This document shows, piece by piece, positions 1 to 11,103 of a DNA stretch of 64,000 bases (positions are counted from its first letter, which is position 1; each line of letters starts with the position of its first letter). Made by a program: the position numbers and the translations under genes. This DNA is from Clitopilus passeckerianus. Lineage: Eukaryota; Basidiomycota; Agaricomycetes; Agaricales; Entolomataceae. The stretch is taken from NCBI GenBank assembly GCA_944990035.1, contig CALYLX010000128.1, forward strand, positions 1,364,001-1,428,000, written 5' to 3'. Below the pieces are notes generated by a model. It searched no databases. It saw nothing but the letters and a program-made list of their open reading frames with translations, and had not been told where the DNA came from.

Positions 1-41
1 CACCACTGGCTCCTTTTAGTCTCAACGTACCTTCCTCCCCT

Positions 42-2444
42 ATGGCCCCAGGCAAACAGGTTATCAAGAAGCGACATCACATATCTCAGAAGTCTACTAC
101 ACCACTGACAGAATCCGAATCACATAAACCTGTCTTAACAGTCCCGAAGAAGGCTGCACTTGCAGAACCTAAACTCGCCAAGCGCATGAAGCGAAGACAA
201 ACTTCATCTGCGAAAGATGAAGTTCAGGTCGTCGACATCGTAGTTATCGATGCAGATGGTACACCCGTTAAACAGGAGAGACGCTTCTCTAGGAAAACAG
301 TATCGGTGTCAATCCTCAGAAAAGGAGATCGAGATGTCGAAGTCACCAGCATGGCCTCAACCGACTCGGAAGCTCCTCCACAAACCCAGCAAACAAGAAT
401 GCGTTCCACGAAGCGCGTCGTGGTCATTTCCGACTCTGAGGACTCGGAAGTTGAGGAGGTGACTCCTCCGCCTAAATTACAGGCGAAGAAATCTATTTCC
501 AGGTCTGGGAGTAGTGGTCCGAAAGGAATGCTATTGGAGGTCGTGATCCCACCAGCGCCATACCCCACTAGTTCTTCATTAAAGTCGCTCTCCCAGCAGC
601 AACCAATCTCCAAACCACCCTCCGAACCAACCTCCAGTTCTACTGTTGTCCTGGAAGTCGAAGCTAAACCATTTCCCCTCCTCGGCAACCCTCGCTTCAA
701 CCACATTTCTTCCCCTGTCGCCAAACCTCGTCAACTAACCCCAATCCGCCGAGGCGCTGGAAAAGCCCTCTTCCCAAATCGACCCTCTTCACCTGCCTAC
801 GGCAGCTCTCCATTGGACGACCTCTCGATCACTGACCTATCCCTCGAATTGGAAGAGCTCAATCTGAACACATCTTCCGAGTTTGAGACTTCATCTTTCT
901 CTGCCCAACCTGAACAGGATATACCTGAGTATCTCAAACCTCTATTGGCAGAGTGCCATCAATCTGCCTGTGGCCCAGTGGACTTTTCTTCGTTCATCGA
1001 GACGTTTCCTTTCGATCCTGTCATATCATCTGAAAGCGGGAAGAGACCAAAGGGCCTAAGCTTCAGGAAGATCGGAGAGGCGAGTTACAGCGAGGTATTT
1101 GGAATTGGAGATGTTGTGTTGAAGGTCATTCCTCTGCGGGATGAGAGTCCCCCAAAGCCGGCCAGGTCCCAGTTGAGGAGGACGGACCAGCTGAGAGTGA
1201 TGCGAAGGATGTATTGAGGGAAATAATTGTTACGAGAGCGATGGGGAACCTGTGTGATGGGTTTGTGGAGTTGTTGAAGACATATGTGGTCAAGGGAAAA
1301 TATCCGGAGGTCTTGCTTAGGCTCTGGGACGAGTACCATGAAGCGAGGGGAAGTGAGAGTGTTCGACCGGGTCAGTAGCATCCGCTTTGTACCACTCCTC
1401 AGCTGATGATATTCCGCCTCAGATACATTCCTAGTTTCTCAGACGTATGCGATCGTTGTACTTCCAAACGGTGGGCCGGATCTGGAAACGTACAAGTTTG
1501 TTAACGCCAGCAAGAATGGGTGGAAGCAGGCATCCAGTTTGTTCTGGCAGGTCGCGAAGACGCTTGCCAAAGCTGAGCGACTTGTCTCGTTCGAGGTGAG
1601 ACTTGGATAGCTCTTTGGAAGGTGGTAATGCTGAAGCCATCTCTAGCATCGCGATCTCCACTGGGGCCAGATACTTGTCAGGTCTTCGCCCAGTCCAGCC
1701 GCTGCCTCGCCTCTGTTGTCGCGGGATATGAACCTACCCAACGCTGCCTCCAGCGGCTCGCGTATTCCCATGGATGACACAAGCCATGGCGTTCGTGCCA
1801 CGTTAATTGACCTGGGCCTCGCTCGGATGGACGCTGGAGACGGGGTGGCGGGGAGATGGTGCATTGGACCAAGTTTGATGAAGAGATATTTATGGGCGAA
1901 GGTAGTTTAACTATCTTTAGCCGCTCACTTGAATAAAAGCTGACTTTATCGAGCAGGGGACTACCAGTTCGACCTTTATCGGATGATGAGGCATCATGTC
2001 AGTGACAGGTGGGAGGACTTTAGGCCGTTGACAAATGTAATGGTCAGTTATCCGCGGCTCGAAGTAGATACCGGATGGTTTACTTAACAAGTTCAATAGT
2101 GGCTGCACTACCTCGCCCTCAAGTTGCTCAATTCCAAAGGCCTCAAGCCACCAACAAACAAAATTTCCACCTATAAATCAAGCCCGAACACGTTCTCAGA
2201 GAAAGAATGCTACGACAGCTTGATGGACATTGAAGCCTGGCTGAGGGAACGGGTGACTCTTGCTAGCCCTCCTCAAGCAAAGCCTACAAAGAAGCCCCGT
2301 GGCCGGCCAAGGAAGACCGCCCTTCCAGCCCCTGCTGCCCAGGAGGTGACATCGAAGGATCCTCAAAATGCTGTGCCTTCGTGTGCTGGAGAAGTGGTAG
2401 CATATGCTATCAAACGGGGTTGGGTGGAAGAGTCGTCGATGTAA
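42..2444 (+). CDS. Haspin-type histone H3 kinase (two frame breaks)
   Basis: Haspin kinases phosphorylate histone H3 Thr3 at mitotic centromeres. The first ~330 residues are basic, Ser/Pro-rich and look disordered. The kinase domain then shows a glycine-loop-like GEASYSEVF, the haspin-typical VVKGKYPEVLLRLWDEYHEA with GSESVRP, a catalytic loop HRDLHWGQILV (start of exon 3), LIDLGLARMD in place of the usual DYT, and GDYQFDLYRMMRHH. Exons read as 42-1370, 1423-1595, 1647-1901, 1957-2036, 2100-2444. Two single-base breaks interrupt the frame: one at the C5 run 1149-1153 (one C short) and one at the G4 run 1842-1845 (one G short). Exon lengths sum to 2182, exactly 2 short of a multiple of three. 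Adding these bases in principle restores all haspin motifs, so I treat it as a real gene with sequence errors. Family assignment is strong; activity is inferred. Confidence 0.85.
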
Positions 2445-3279
2445 GCTCTGAAGATTGCACTACCCCGGATTTCTCTTATCTGTCACTCATCTACCTGGAT
2501 TTGTATGTTGGATTGCTTTGTTATCGTTATTCGCATGGAAATATTTTACTATCCGGTTTGTTGGTTCTGTATATGGATGTATGATTTTATTGTCCATCCT
2601 CAGAGCTCCAGAACCTTCTCGTTCGAACCAGAGATGGAGTACTGTTCCGAAATACCGTTTCCATGATGATTTTCCTCGAGCCTTGCTTCGAGCTGGGACT
2701 GAGAACGCGTCTGAACGCGTAAACCGAGGTGTTGCCTTCTGTCTTTCCTCGCCCAAATGGCGCGATATAACATTCTTTTGTGGCTCACCATATCAAGCAC
2801 GTATACACATGACGAACGGAATCAATTAACGGGATGGTCAGTGCGCTACATATACATGATATGACGAAACTGATGCTAAAGATAGAAGTTTGTTTTTCTC
2901 AACTTCCTTCGAGATAACGTCGTCGATCCATCAATTGATCTTCTCTCATTCTCTTCCGAGGTGACGTAGAGTCCAAGATACCAAGCAAATCCATCTTATC
3001 GCCTCAAAAAGGGGAAAAACAAAAGGCAGAGTTGTTCAATGGTCAATACCGCGGACAATGTAGACATCTATTAATCACCAGAACGTGTAAGAAGGGGGGC
3101 CGAGGAAGGGGTTCGATCGCGAGTAATGGAAAGTATTTTTAGAATCCAGAAGCATTACAGAATCGCCACTTCCGCCTTGAATTGACTTTTTGCTCCATTA
3201 ACGTTCGAACATGGTAACTGCCTACATTTTTGTCCATTAGTTGCCCGTCTCGTCCCCGCTCCCTCTCCACCTCCCCGCC
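2445..3279. other. Intergenic, haspin to KRE6
   Basis: This is 835 bp between two genes read in the same direction. Short ORFs exist on both strands but none has recognisable motifs or splice-supported extension. It must hold the haspin terminator and the KRE6 promoter. I see no clear TATA box. Confidence 0.6.
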
Positions 3280-5393
3280 ATGGCGGCCTCACAGAATACA
3301 TCGGAGAAAGTGCCCAGTACTCGCTCAACGCCGACCCCGACGACGAGCTTTATGTTGCCAGTGCTCAATAGGAACAGCTGGACGGGCTCGGACTCGCCAT
3401 ACTCGCTTTCCGAGGGTGGTTCTCGCCTGAGTACGCTGAACGAAAAATATGCTCTCTCACCCGACCCTCGAGACTGGAAGACCGATTTATCGCTCACGCT
3501 CATCGAGGCAGATGACGATATTCACAATCCTGACGCCCTCCCAATCGAAAACCCGCTCGCATATCCTGCCGAAAAATCTGCCTTGTCCAGATGGAAGGGC
3601 AAACTTCCACGCTTTCTGGATGAAAAACGGACAGACCTGTCTTTCAGCAGGCGGGGTATTGTGAACCTAGGTTGCCTCAGCGTCCTCATCTTGGGATTCC
3701 TCGTCCTCTTCATCGGCTACCCCATCATCACCTACTCTCGCCATATCCACTTTACAGATTTTACTCAAGCACCTTCTCTACCTGATATTAGCAACAGATT
3801 TGCTCTCGTTGACCCCGATACACCCAAGGAAGAGCACACGCACACTCCATACAACCCCGACGCAGGCCCAACGCCATGGAAGTTGGTCTTCTCGGACGAG
3901 TTCAACGTCGATGGACGGTCGTTTTATCCTGGGGACGACCCTTTCTGGGAGGCGGGAGATTTCCACTACTGGGCAACAAACAATTTGGAGTGGTACGACC
4001 CTGAGGCGGTGACAACTGCCAACGGCAGCCTGGTTATTACGTTTAGCGAGAAGCCGACACATAATTTAAACTATCAAGGCGGTGAGTAACAGTTTTCTCT
4101 GGCCAAATATCGTTCATAATCTGATCGCCGTCAAAAGGCCTCGTTTCTTCATGGAACAAGTTCTGCTTCAGAGGCGGGCTGATCAAAGCCTCCGTGCAAC
4201 TCCCAGGAGAAGCAAACGTCGTAGGCATGTGGCCGGCCATCTGGACAATGGGTAACCTCGGTCGTGCAGGCTACGGCGCCACGCTCGAAGGCACCTGGCC
4301 GTACTCCTACGACGCGTGCGATGTTGGAACGTTGGCGAATCAGACGTACCCTACCTCCGATCCTTCAGACCCTTTGACAATCACGCCGTACGCAACGATG
4401 GTCGACGGGGACCCAAGCTACGACGATAAGATAAGTGTGCTACCCGGCCAGAAGCTGAGTGCATGTACGTGTGCGGATGAGAATCAAGACCATCCTGGGC
4501 CGAAGGTGGACGATGGAAAAGGTGGATGGAGGTGGGTCGGGAGGGCCGCACCGGAGATTGACATATTCGAAGGACAGTCAACGGGGAAGCCGCGGAGGGG
4601 CCAGGTCAGTCAGAGTGCGCAATGGGCGGTGAGTTTACTTCTTTTGGTTATGAGAGAGGATTGATCGGGAGAAGCTGATTGCGCCACTGCCCTTCGATTT
4701 TAATAGCCGATGAACCACGCTTGGGTCTGGCAGAATGATTCTAGTAACATGGAGATTGCCGATACCACGATATCGAAGTTTAACACGTTTATTGGGAGCG
4801 CGACGCAGCAGGCTACGTCTGTTGTTACGGACACAGACCAGCAATGCTATGAGGTGACCACTGATCCCATCACAGGAGAAAAGGTTGTAGGGCAGGGGTG
4901 TTGGGGGGAGTACGGGTTCGAGTATAAGCCCGGATTTGACGAGGCGTATATTTCCTGGGTCGCGAATGGGAGGCTGAGTTGGACAATGAACGTCGCTGGG
5001 GTAGGACCCGATCAGTTGACGGAGATTTCAGCCAGACCTATGAGCCAGGAGCCAATGGTATGTTTTCTCTTTTTCACTCCCAATTGGTGATGCCAACCTT
5101 TTGCACGCATACAGTACATCATCATAAATCTTGGGATGTCGCACAACTTTGGATCCATCGATTTCGCGCATCTGACATTCCCGAATCATCTCAAAGTCGA
5201 CTGGATTCGGGTCTACCAGCATCCCAATCGGATAAATATCGGATGCAATCCCAAGGGCTGGGAGACTGAGGCGTACATCGAAAAGCATATCGGGGCATAT
5301 ACAAATGCAAATTTGACGAGTTGGGTGGAAGAGTACGGAGGTCAATGGCCCGGAAATAGCATGATGCCTGGTCAGTGCAGTGGTGGTTCATGA
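3280..5393 (+). CDS. KRE6: KRE6/SKN1-type beta-1,6-glucan synthesis protein (GH16)
   Basis: This is a type II membrane protein of the secretory pathway needed for cell-wall beta-1,6-glucan. Four exons (3280-4081, 4138-4628, 4707-5057, 5115-5393) give 640 residues in one uninterrupted frame. I chose the ATG at 3280; the frame is open upstream but has no ATG. There is a cytosolic N-tail of about 125 residues, then one transmembrane segment (GCLSVLILGFLVLFIGYPII, around residues 130-150). The lumenal GH16 domain contains WKLVFSDEFNVDGRSF, the strand FRGGLIKASVQLPGEANVVG, the catalytic signature PEIDIFEGQ, and PMYIIINLGMS near the C-terminus. The glutamates of EIDIFE match the GH16 catalytic pair. 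All domains are of normal length and nothing is missing. KRE6 versus SKN1 cannot be separated here. Confidence 0.95.
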
Positions 5394-5671
5394 TGCCGGT
5401 TCGACTTCCGAATCAAGTCGCCCTGTTTCTGTTCTGTTTTCCTAGTTTTAGGACTGGTATTTTGTCGATGACATTTATTAGTACTGTGAGACGGTTATTA
5501 TACTGATAGTAATGGCTATTACGAAAGAGACGATGAAGCATGTAGCAATAGTACAAATAATTCACAATGACTTTTTGGGGGCATATATCGTACATAGTTA
5601 TGGCGAAAATACGAATATATAGACCGAGGGTTAGGCTCCGAAGGTCAGAGGCTCTCGTCATCGCTATGACG

Positions 5672-5699
5672 CTCCTCCTCCTCCTCCTCCTCCTCCTCA
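5672..5699. repeat. (CTC)n trinucleotide microsatellite
   Basis: About nine CTC units lie directly after the stop codon (tga, 5697-5699 read on the minus strand) of the NACHT-ankyrin gene, whose last codons are a run of glycines. The repeat and the glycine codons are continuous purine-rich sequence on the minus strand, so the stop may have arisen by a point change at the repeat border. Confidence 0.8.
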
Positions 5700-8600
5700 C
5701 CCACCACCACCATCCGCATTCCAATCTGGCAATGGTTTCCCCACTGCTCTCAGCCGGAGCAGTTCACCAATACGCTGGTACTGAGGGCCTAGATTGGAGG
5801 CATAGGATAATGGAGAACATCCATCTTCATCCACAAGGCGCACATCTACATCCTCCCTCATAGCCAATGAGCAGATAATCGATAGTATCACCTTCTTCTC
5901 CTCCTCTGCCCAGTACAAGTCCGCTGTCGGAAGCGTCTGGATTAATGCACAGAGTGCTGTGCGCCCATTTGAGTCTTGTTTGTTCACGGCGATCCGATCT
6001 TGCTTGAGCAAAAGTTCAACAACCTCTTGGCGCTTATGAACGGTGGCGTGCCACAGCGGCGTCCTGCCATTCTTGTCCGTGGAATTGACATCTGGGCCTT
6101 TCGCCAATAGCAGGGCTGTGGTGCCCACCACCCCTCTTTCCACGACCATTGACAAAGCTGTCCGGCCCATCTTGTCGGTTGCATCGACGTCAATATCGGG
6201 ATGAGCAAGCAAAGCCTCCACAAGTCGGGCCTCGAATTTTGGACGGCGGGCGGCGCGGAGTAATGGTGTCAAGCGACCTTTATCAACCCAGTTGACATTG
6301 GTCTTTGGGTGGTTTATTAGTACTTCAACCACCCTTGTTCGTCCAGCCTCCACTGCCCACGTCAGTGGGGTCCTACCGCACAAAATATCTGTTTGGTTGA
6401 CGTCCAAGAGGGCAGGTGGTGTAAGGTCTAGGAAGAGCTTGACAATTGTGTCATAGCCTTTCTCGGCCGAATGTGCTAGTGGTGTCTGATCAAAAGATGA
6501 GTCTCTGGCGTTGACGGAGACAAGTTCTGTAGGTTGTCGGAGCAAAAGCTCAACGACCCCGGTGTAGCCCAACGCCGCCGCATGCCACAACGGTGTTCGT
6601 TTGTTGGTATCCCCCCTGTCTAAACCAACTATTTCCATTCTGTCGTGTAACTGGCTAGGACTGGCAGAACACCAACCTATCATAGTCGTGATAGCTGTAG
6701 TGTGACCGCTCCTCACTGCAACTGCTATAGGTGATCTCCTCTTCCAAGTCAGTGGAGTCGTGACCAGGCTGTCCAACAAACGCGACAGTACTGGAACGTG
6801 GTTGTAGCAAATTGCCAGAAACACGCCGGCCTCTCGTCCGGCTGGGATATCGAACCAGTCATCGCATCGGTGGTAGAGGATGTATCTGACACAAAGGTCG
6901 ATGGTAGAGTCGGTCTCCTTGCAGAGGAAGTTGAAAATGTCGTCAGTAAGGGTTTCATTAGAGGTATCGGTGTAATGGCCTAGATTCAATGCTGCATAGT
7001 CGTAAAAAGGATGAGCTTTTTGCCAAGTTTGGTCGATGTTTGCGCCGTAAGCAGATGTATTCCAGTTGACGCCGGCCTTGCAAGCGTTGACGCTGCTCAA
7101 CGAAAGGTAATCCATGCAAGTATGTGCCATTACTCGGTTGTAGTCGGGGAAATAGTTCAATTGTTGAGTTTGGAAGAACTCCTGTGCAGTGAAATCTATC
7201 CAGAGGTGCAGAGTTAGACCAGTGGTGAAACGGAGCGTGCAGTACGTAGTATACTTACGAACAAAAGAGTGAATTCGGTCATCTCTGCCACCGTTTTCAT
7301 GCTCTTCATCTCTTACGACAACCAGTCCAGCACATGCACTGGTGATCGTTGACATAGGCGTGACATATTTGCCGATCTCTAATCTGCCTGGCTTTGTTGC
7401 AAGAGCATGCTGAAGCTCCCTGACCGTCAGGCGGCGCTGATTGTATGCGACCCACATTAAAGCCTTCATGGCCAGTTCTTGAAGGGGTTTGGGGTAACTG
7501 ACGATGCGTTCCATGACTCTTACATATGTAGCGTCGATTGAATGGGGCAGGTTATCAAGAGCGTCCTCGAGGTCTCCCGGACTGAGTTGCTCTGCTAACG
7601 AGTTCATATGTAGTTCGGCCATCAAGAACCTATTAGAGCGGTTAGCTCTGGCTGAATTGTGGAGATTTGAAACCTCATGATCTACCTTCCCTTTGCGGCA
7701 TCCTTCACTTTCTGTGTGACACTCTCTGTAAGCTCTGGATTTATTTCAAAGCGGAAGCCAACCGTGTTAAGTCTATTCTTCAGATATACGGACATGTCAT
7801 CCTCATCCGTGATGATCTCCTCCTTGAGTGCCCCAAGTTCCTTGAAAATGGCTTCCATCCGGCCGATAGTGCGAGAGGTTACAAGGAGCTTGATCTTGGG
7901 TCCCAACTGTAGTATCATGTAGAGGATTTCTTTGATCTCGTTATCATTATATTGTGCCAAGTATTCGTCCAGGGCATCGAAAACTATGTAGCATCGCTTG
8001 AGACGTCGTAATGCCTTGCCAAGAGATTTCGTGAGCTCATCGCGGTGGGCCGGGAGACGGGCCTCCTATGTGCCGCATACAGAGCCTCGAACATCTCCGT
8101 GACCCGGTATCCTCAGAGGCTTCATAGACCTGGCGCGATAGAGACTCGAGGATCATCGTTGCTGACTGCTGGCTTTGGAGCTTGTAGTTGAAATATACGA
8201 ACCCGACGGCGACAGATTTGGCATTTTCAGGAAGCCACCGCAGATATTCGATGACCGTACCCCTGACGTTCGAAATCTTGTGAGTATAATAAAAAACAGG
8301 AAGTTGGGACACACACGCCATCACTGTCTTTCCAACGCCAGCTATGTGATTCCAGATTAGTATGCAAATTTCCATTGGAGAATGCAACGTACGTATTCCA
8401 GGGCACCACAAAACGCTAGGACTATGATCTTCTAGCCATCTTCCAAACTCCGTTGAGGCGAAAAACCATGAGCCTGTGTGGGCCGCTCGCTTCTTAATGA
8501 CATCGTTGTGCGTAATATGATAATCAATGGGAGAGAGCCACTTTGTCACTACCTTCTGCAGGTCACCTGACAATAGATGAGGCACTACTAACAGCCCAAC

Positions 8601-9494
8601 GTGAAGAACTTACTCTGATCTGGTATGGCTTGGAACGACTCAGGAGTCAATGCACGAGAACCATATACAAGGCGGGAGTACAATACAATTGATCTGCCAG
8701 AAGTCACCTGCGATGGAGTTGAAGATACCGCCGTAAACCGAAACACCGCCGTCTACTTGTTCCAAGCGAGCCAGGATGAAATCGCTGTTCGGTGTTCGCT
8801 TGTCTTCTTGTAGAATGTCCTTGCCTCTACTGCCTGGAGCATCTTCTGAGAGTCGCAGTTGGTTCGTGCTAGCGGTAGCCATATTAGTAGCGGAGGGTGG
8901 AACCGAAGAATCAGGGGCTGACCGAGACTCCTCCGAAGACGGATCGTAGATAGTCTCTCCTAAGTCCTGAGCGCTTAGAATTGAGGCAAATGTGACTATA
9001 AAAGCCTATCAGCTCCTCGAAGTCGTTCGAGCATTGAGATGCCCACCATTCTGAACTAAAGCCTGGAAAGATCCAGTTTCCCAGCACCCCAACAGCAGAG
9101 ACCGTAATTCGACATGTTCTTCCAAGAGCCGAGAGCAGGTATCGGCTGTAGGCACCCCAGGTCTCCCCTTGTCCCCGTGTATTTGAAGCAAATCCTGCAG
9201 AAGAACGGCTTCAACGGCAGCCTGCATGGTGCTCGGAAGATCCTTGTACGAATCCCATTTGTACCGTTTCAGGAGAGTGCCGATCCCGGTGTGGTTGCTG
9301 GGTTCAGTATTGCACTGTTTGAAGTTTAGGTTCTTATCCTTTGACTTTTCCGCTGGCCTTTGCGCAGAGCGCCCCGTAATGGTGGCGGAACGTCTCCAGT
9401 TTCTCCACAGGCTGTATCCAACGACTAAGGTTGCTGTAGCCGGTAAAACGTAGCGGATGAGAGAATCCTTAGAATGAAGCTGAGATACTGCCAT
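5697..9494 (-). CDS. NACHT-ankyrin receptor-like (NLR-type) protein
   Basis: Fungal NACHT-ankyrin proteins are NLR-like signal-transduction ATPases linked to self/non-self recognition. Order from the N-terminus: a hydrophobic segment (YVLPATATLVVGYSLW, about residues 14-30), a helical region, a VDGGVSVYGGIFNSIAG motif, WLSPIDYHITHNDVIKKRA, the P-loop WCPGIPGVGKT (formed only after removing an intron at 8342-8392), Walker B YIVFDALDE, then about ten ankyrin repeats (GRTPLWHA, GRTPLTWAVEAG) to the stop at 5697. Clear introns: 8996-9046, 8567-8613, 8342-8392, 7630-7685, 7196-7258. The join near 8640-8720 is unresolved. Between 8040 and 8130 the frame breaks (see findings). An upstream in-frame exon starting at 9619 is possible. 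The NACHT class is firm; the N-terminal structure is tentative. Confidence 0.8.
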
Positions 9495-9710
9495 CAAGCT
9501 GCAGAGCGTTGTCAACTTTCTGCAGTCAGGCGTCGACTACACCATCTGACGGTCTTGTATTCAACAGTTCCTGGAAGGCTGTATCGTTGTTGGCATGGGC
9601 GCTGAGAGAGGAAGGCATCTTATCTAAGAATCCCCATTGGGGCTGCTCCTGCTCACCATGAGCGTTGCTTACAAGTTACAATACACCATTTCTCCAAAGC
9701 CATCGTATCC

Positions 9711-11103
9711 ATGCCATTGACGTTCGAGTCGCTCCCAGTCGAGCTAATAGCTGATGTGCTGTCCGAACTAGACCTCGCCAACCTCATAACCGTTGCATAC
9801 CTGTCTAAACGTCTTCACAGCATTGTGGCCGACTCGTCTCTGAATCCATGGAGGAAGCCAATCTTGAGAACTCTCACTAAAGAGCCAACCCACTTTGATT
9901 CTTATCCTTACTATGAACCACCCCTCAAGCATCTCTCAGTGCTGTCAATTGTCCCCAGACACAATTGGATCGAGATCCTTTCGCTGGCTACTCCTGGATT
10001 CATCCTCTTCGAAGCCACCTTACCCAATCTGCAGGAGAGTGACTGGGAGGAAGCTTTCAGGAGAAGATTTTTGCCAGGATGGAGAAAATGGAAGAAAGAT
10101 GGAATGAGATGGAGGGAAGCGTTCATGAAAGCGTTGTGGAGGGTGCACCACAGGAGTGGAACGAGCTGCACCTCCGATGAAGCTTGGACCAAGTTCGTTG
10201 TGACCCCATTGCTTGACTATGGATTAGAGCTAACTATTGGGTGGAACAGGTATATCGTCCTGAATAGGAATGGATCTGCAAATGAGCGAGAAATAACCTC
10301 TCGAGGGTTCAGCCCTATAGCCGTCTTCAACGAGATCAAACTTCAAAATCTCCTGGCACATTTGGAAACGCGAATACGAGTAGGCTTCCATCTTTCCTTC
10401 GGCATTATAACAGTTAATGCTACCTTTTCAGCTCGTGGTCGAATTTGCAGATGTCCGCATTTTGGCGTTCGGCGTGCTCAATCGTCCAAAGACCAACCTG
10501 ACTGTCAATAAGAATGCGAGAGCACTTCTACGCCCTCCGGGAATCTCCTTTCATTATTCTCAGACTCGCCACGCATCTACTTCAGCGGTCACTAACGCGT
10601 CTCTTGCGAGCTTGAGCCTGGAAGCCGAACTCAGTGATGAAGAACCCCAAGCGTCTCCGACATCTCCAGCAATCCCAATGCCGATCAAGCGACCTATCGA
10701 CGCTTACGAGCGTCTGGTTTACCCTCTCCCTGCACGATCACATTTGAATTATCCATTTTATACACCCGGAGGTGGTGATACGCGCTGGATTCCAGCCCAG
10801 GACCGCGCCCATCCTGAGATTGACGAGTACGACGAAGATGAAGACGAAGAAGGCGGTTTAAAGTGGGTTGGGCCAATGATGCTGATAACACAGCTCATTG
10901 GGCCCACGACGCACGAACCTTCCTCGCCCATTGTCGCTACTACTCCGTCCTCTCGATTACGAGACCTGGATTTGGTGCTTGGTCCTGGTAGGGGTCATTA
11001 TGCGAGCTTTACCTGGAGCGATTTATTTGAAGCAGTTGCGCCTTGGATGGAGGAGCGAGTTCCCGATGGGAGGAGGATTAGCGGCGAAGGACTAGGAAAC
11101 TAA
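9711..11103 (+). CDS. F-box domain protein
   Basis: F-box proteins bring substrates to SCF ubiquitin ligases through Skp1. Two exons (9711-10379, 10432-11103) give 446 residues in frame. The F-box is at the very N-terminus: LPVELIADVLSELDLANLI followed by AYLSKRLHSIV. The rest has aromatic stretches such as W-RRRFLPGWRKWKKDG and W-REAFMKALWRVHH, and an acidic stretch (DEYDEDEDEEGG), with no LRR, WD40 or Kelch repeat that I can see. The start overlaps nothing; it lies 217 bp from the NACHT-ankyrin start and is transcribed away from it, so a shared promoter is possible. The substrate is unknown. Confidence 0.85.

Noticed and set aside
5394..5696. tRNA-like ggttcgactt near 5399
   Set aside because: No acceptor stem, D-arm or anticodon arm can be folded around it.
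8227..8320. 36-nt GT-AG interval after TVMAC in the NACHT domain as an intron
   Set aside because: It is in frame either way and shorter than every confident intron here; kept as coding for lack of evidence.
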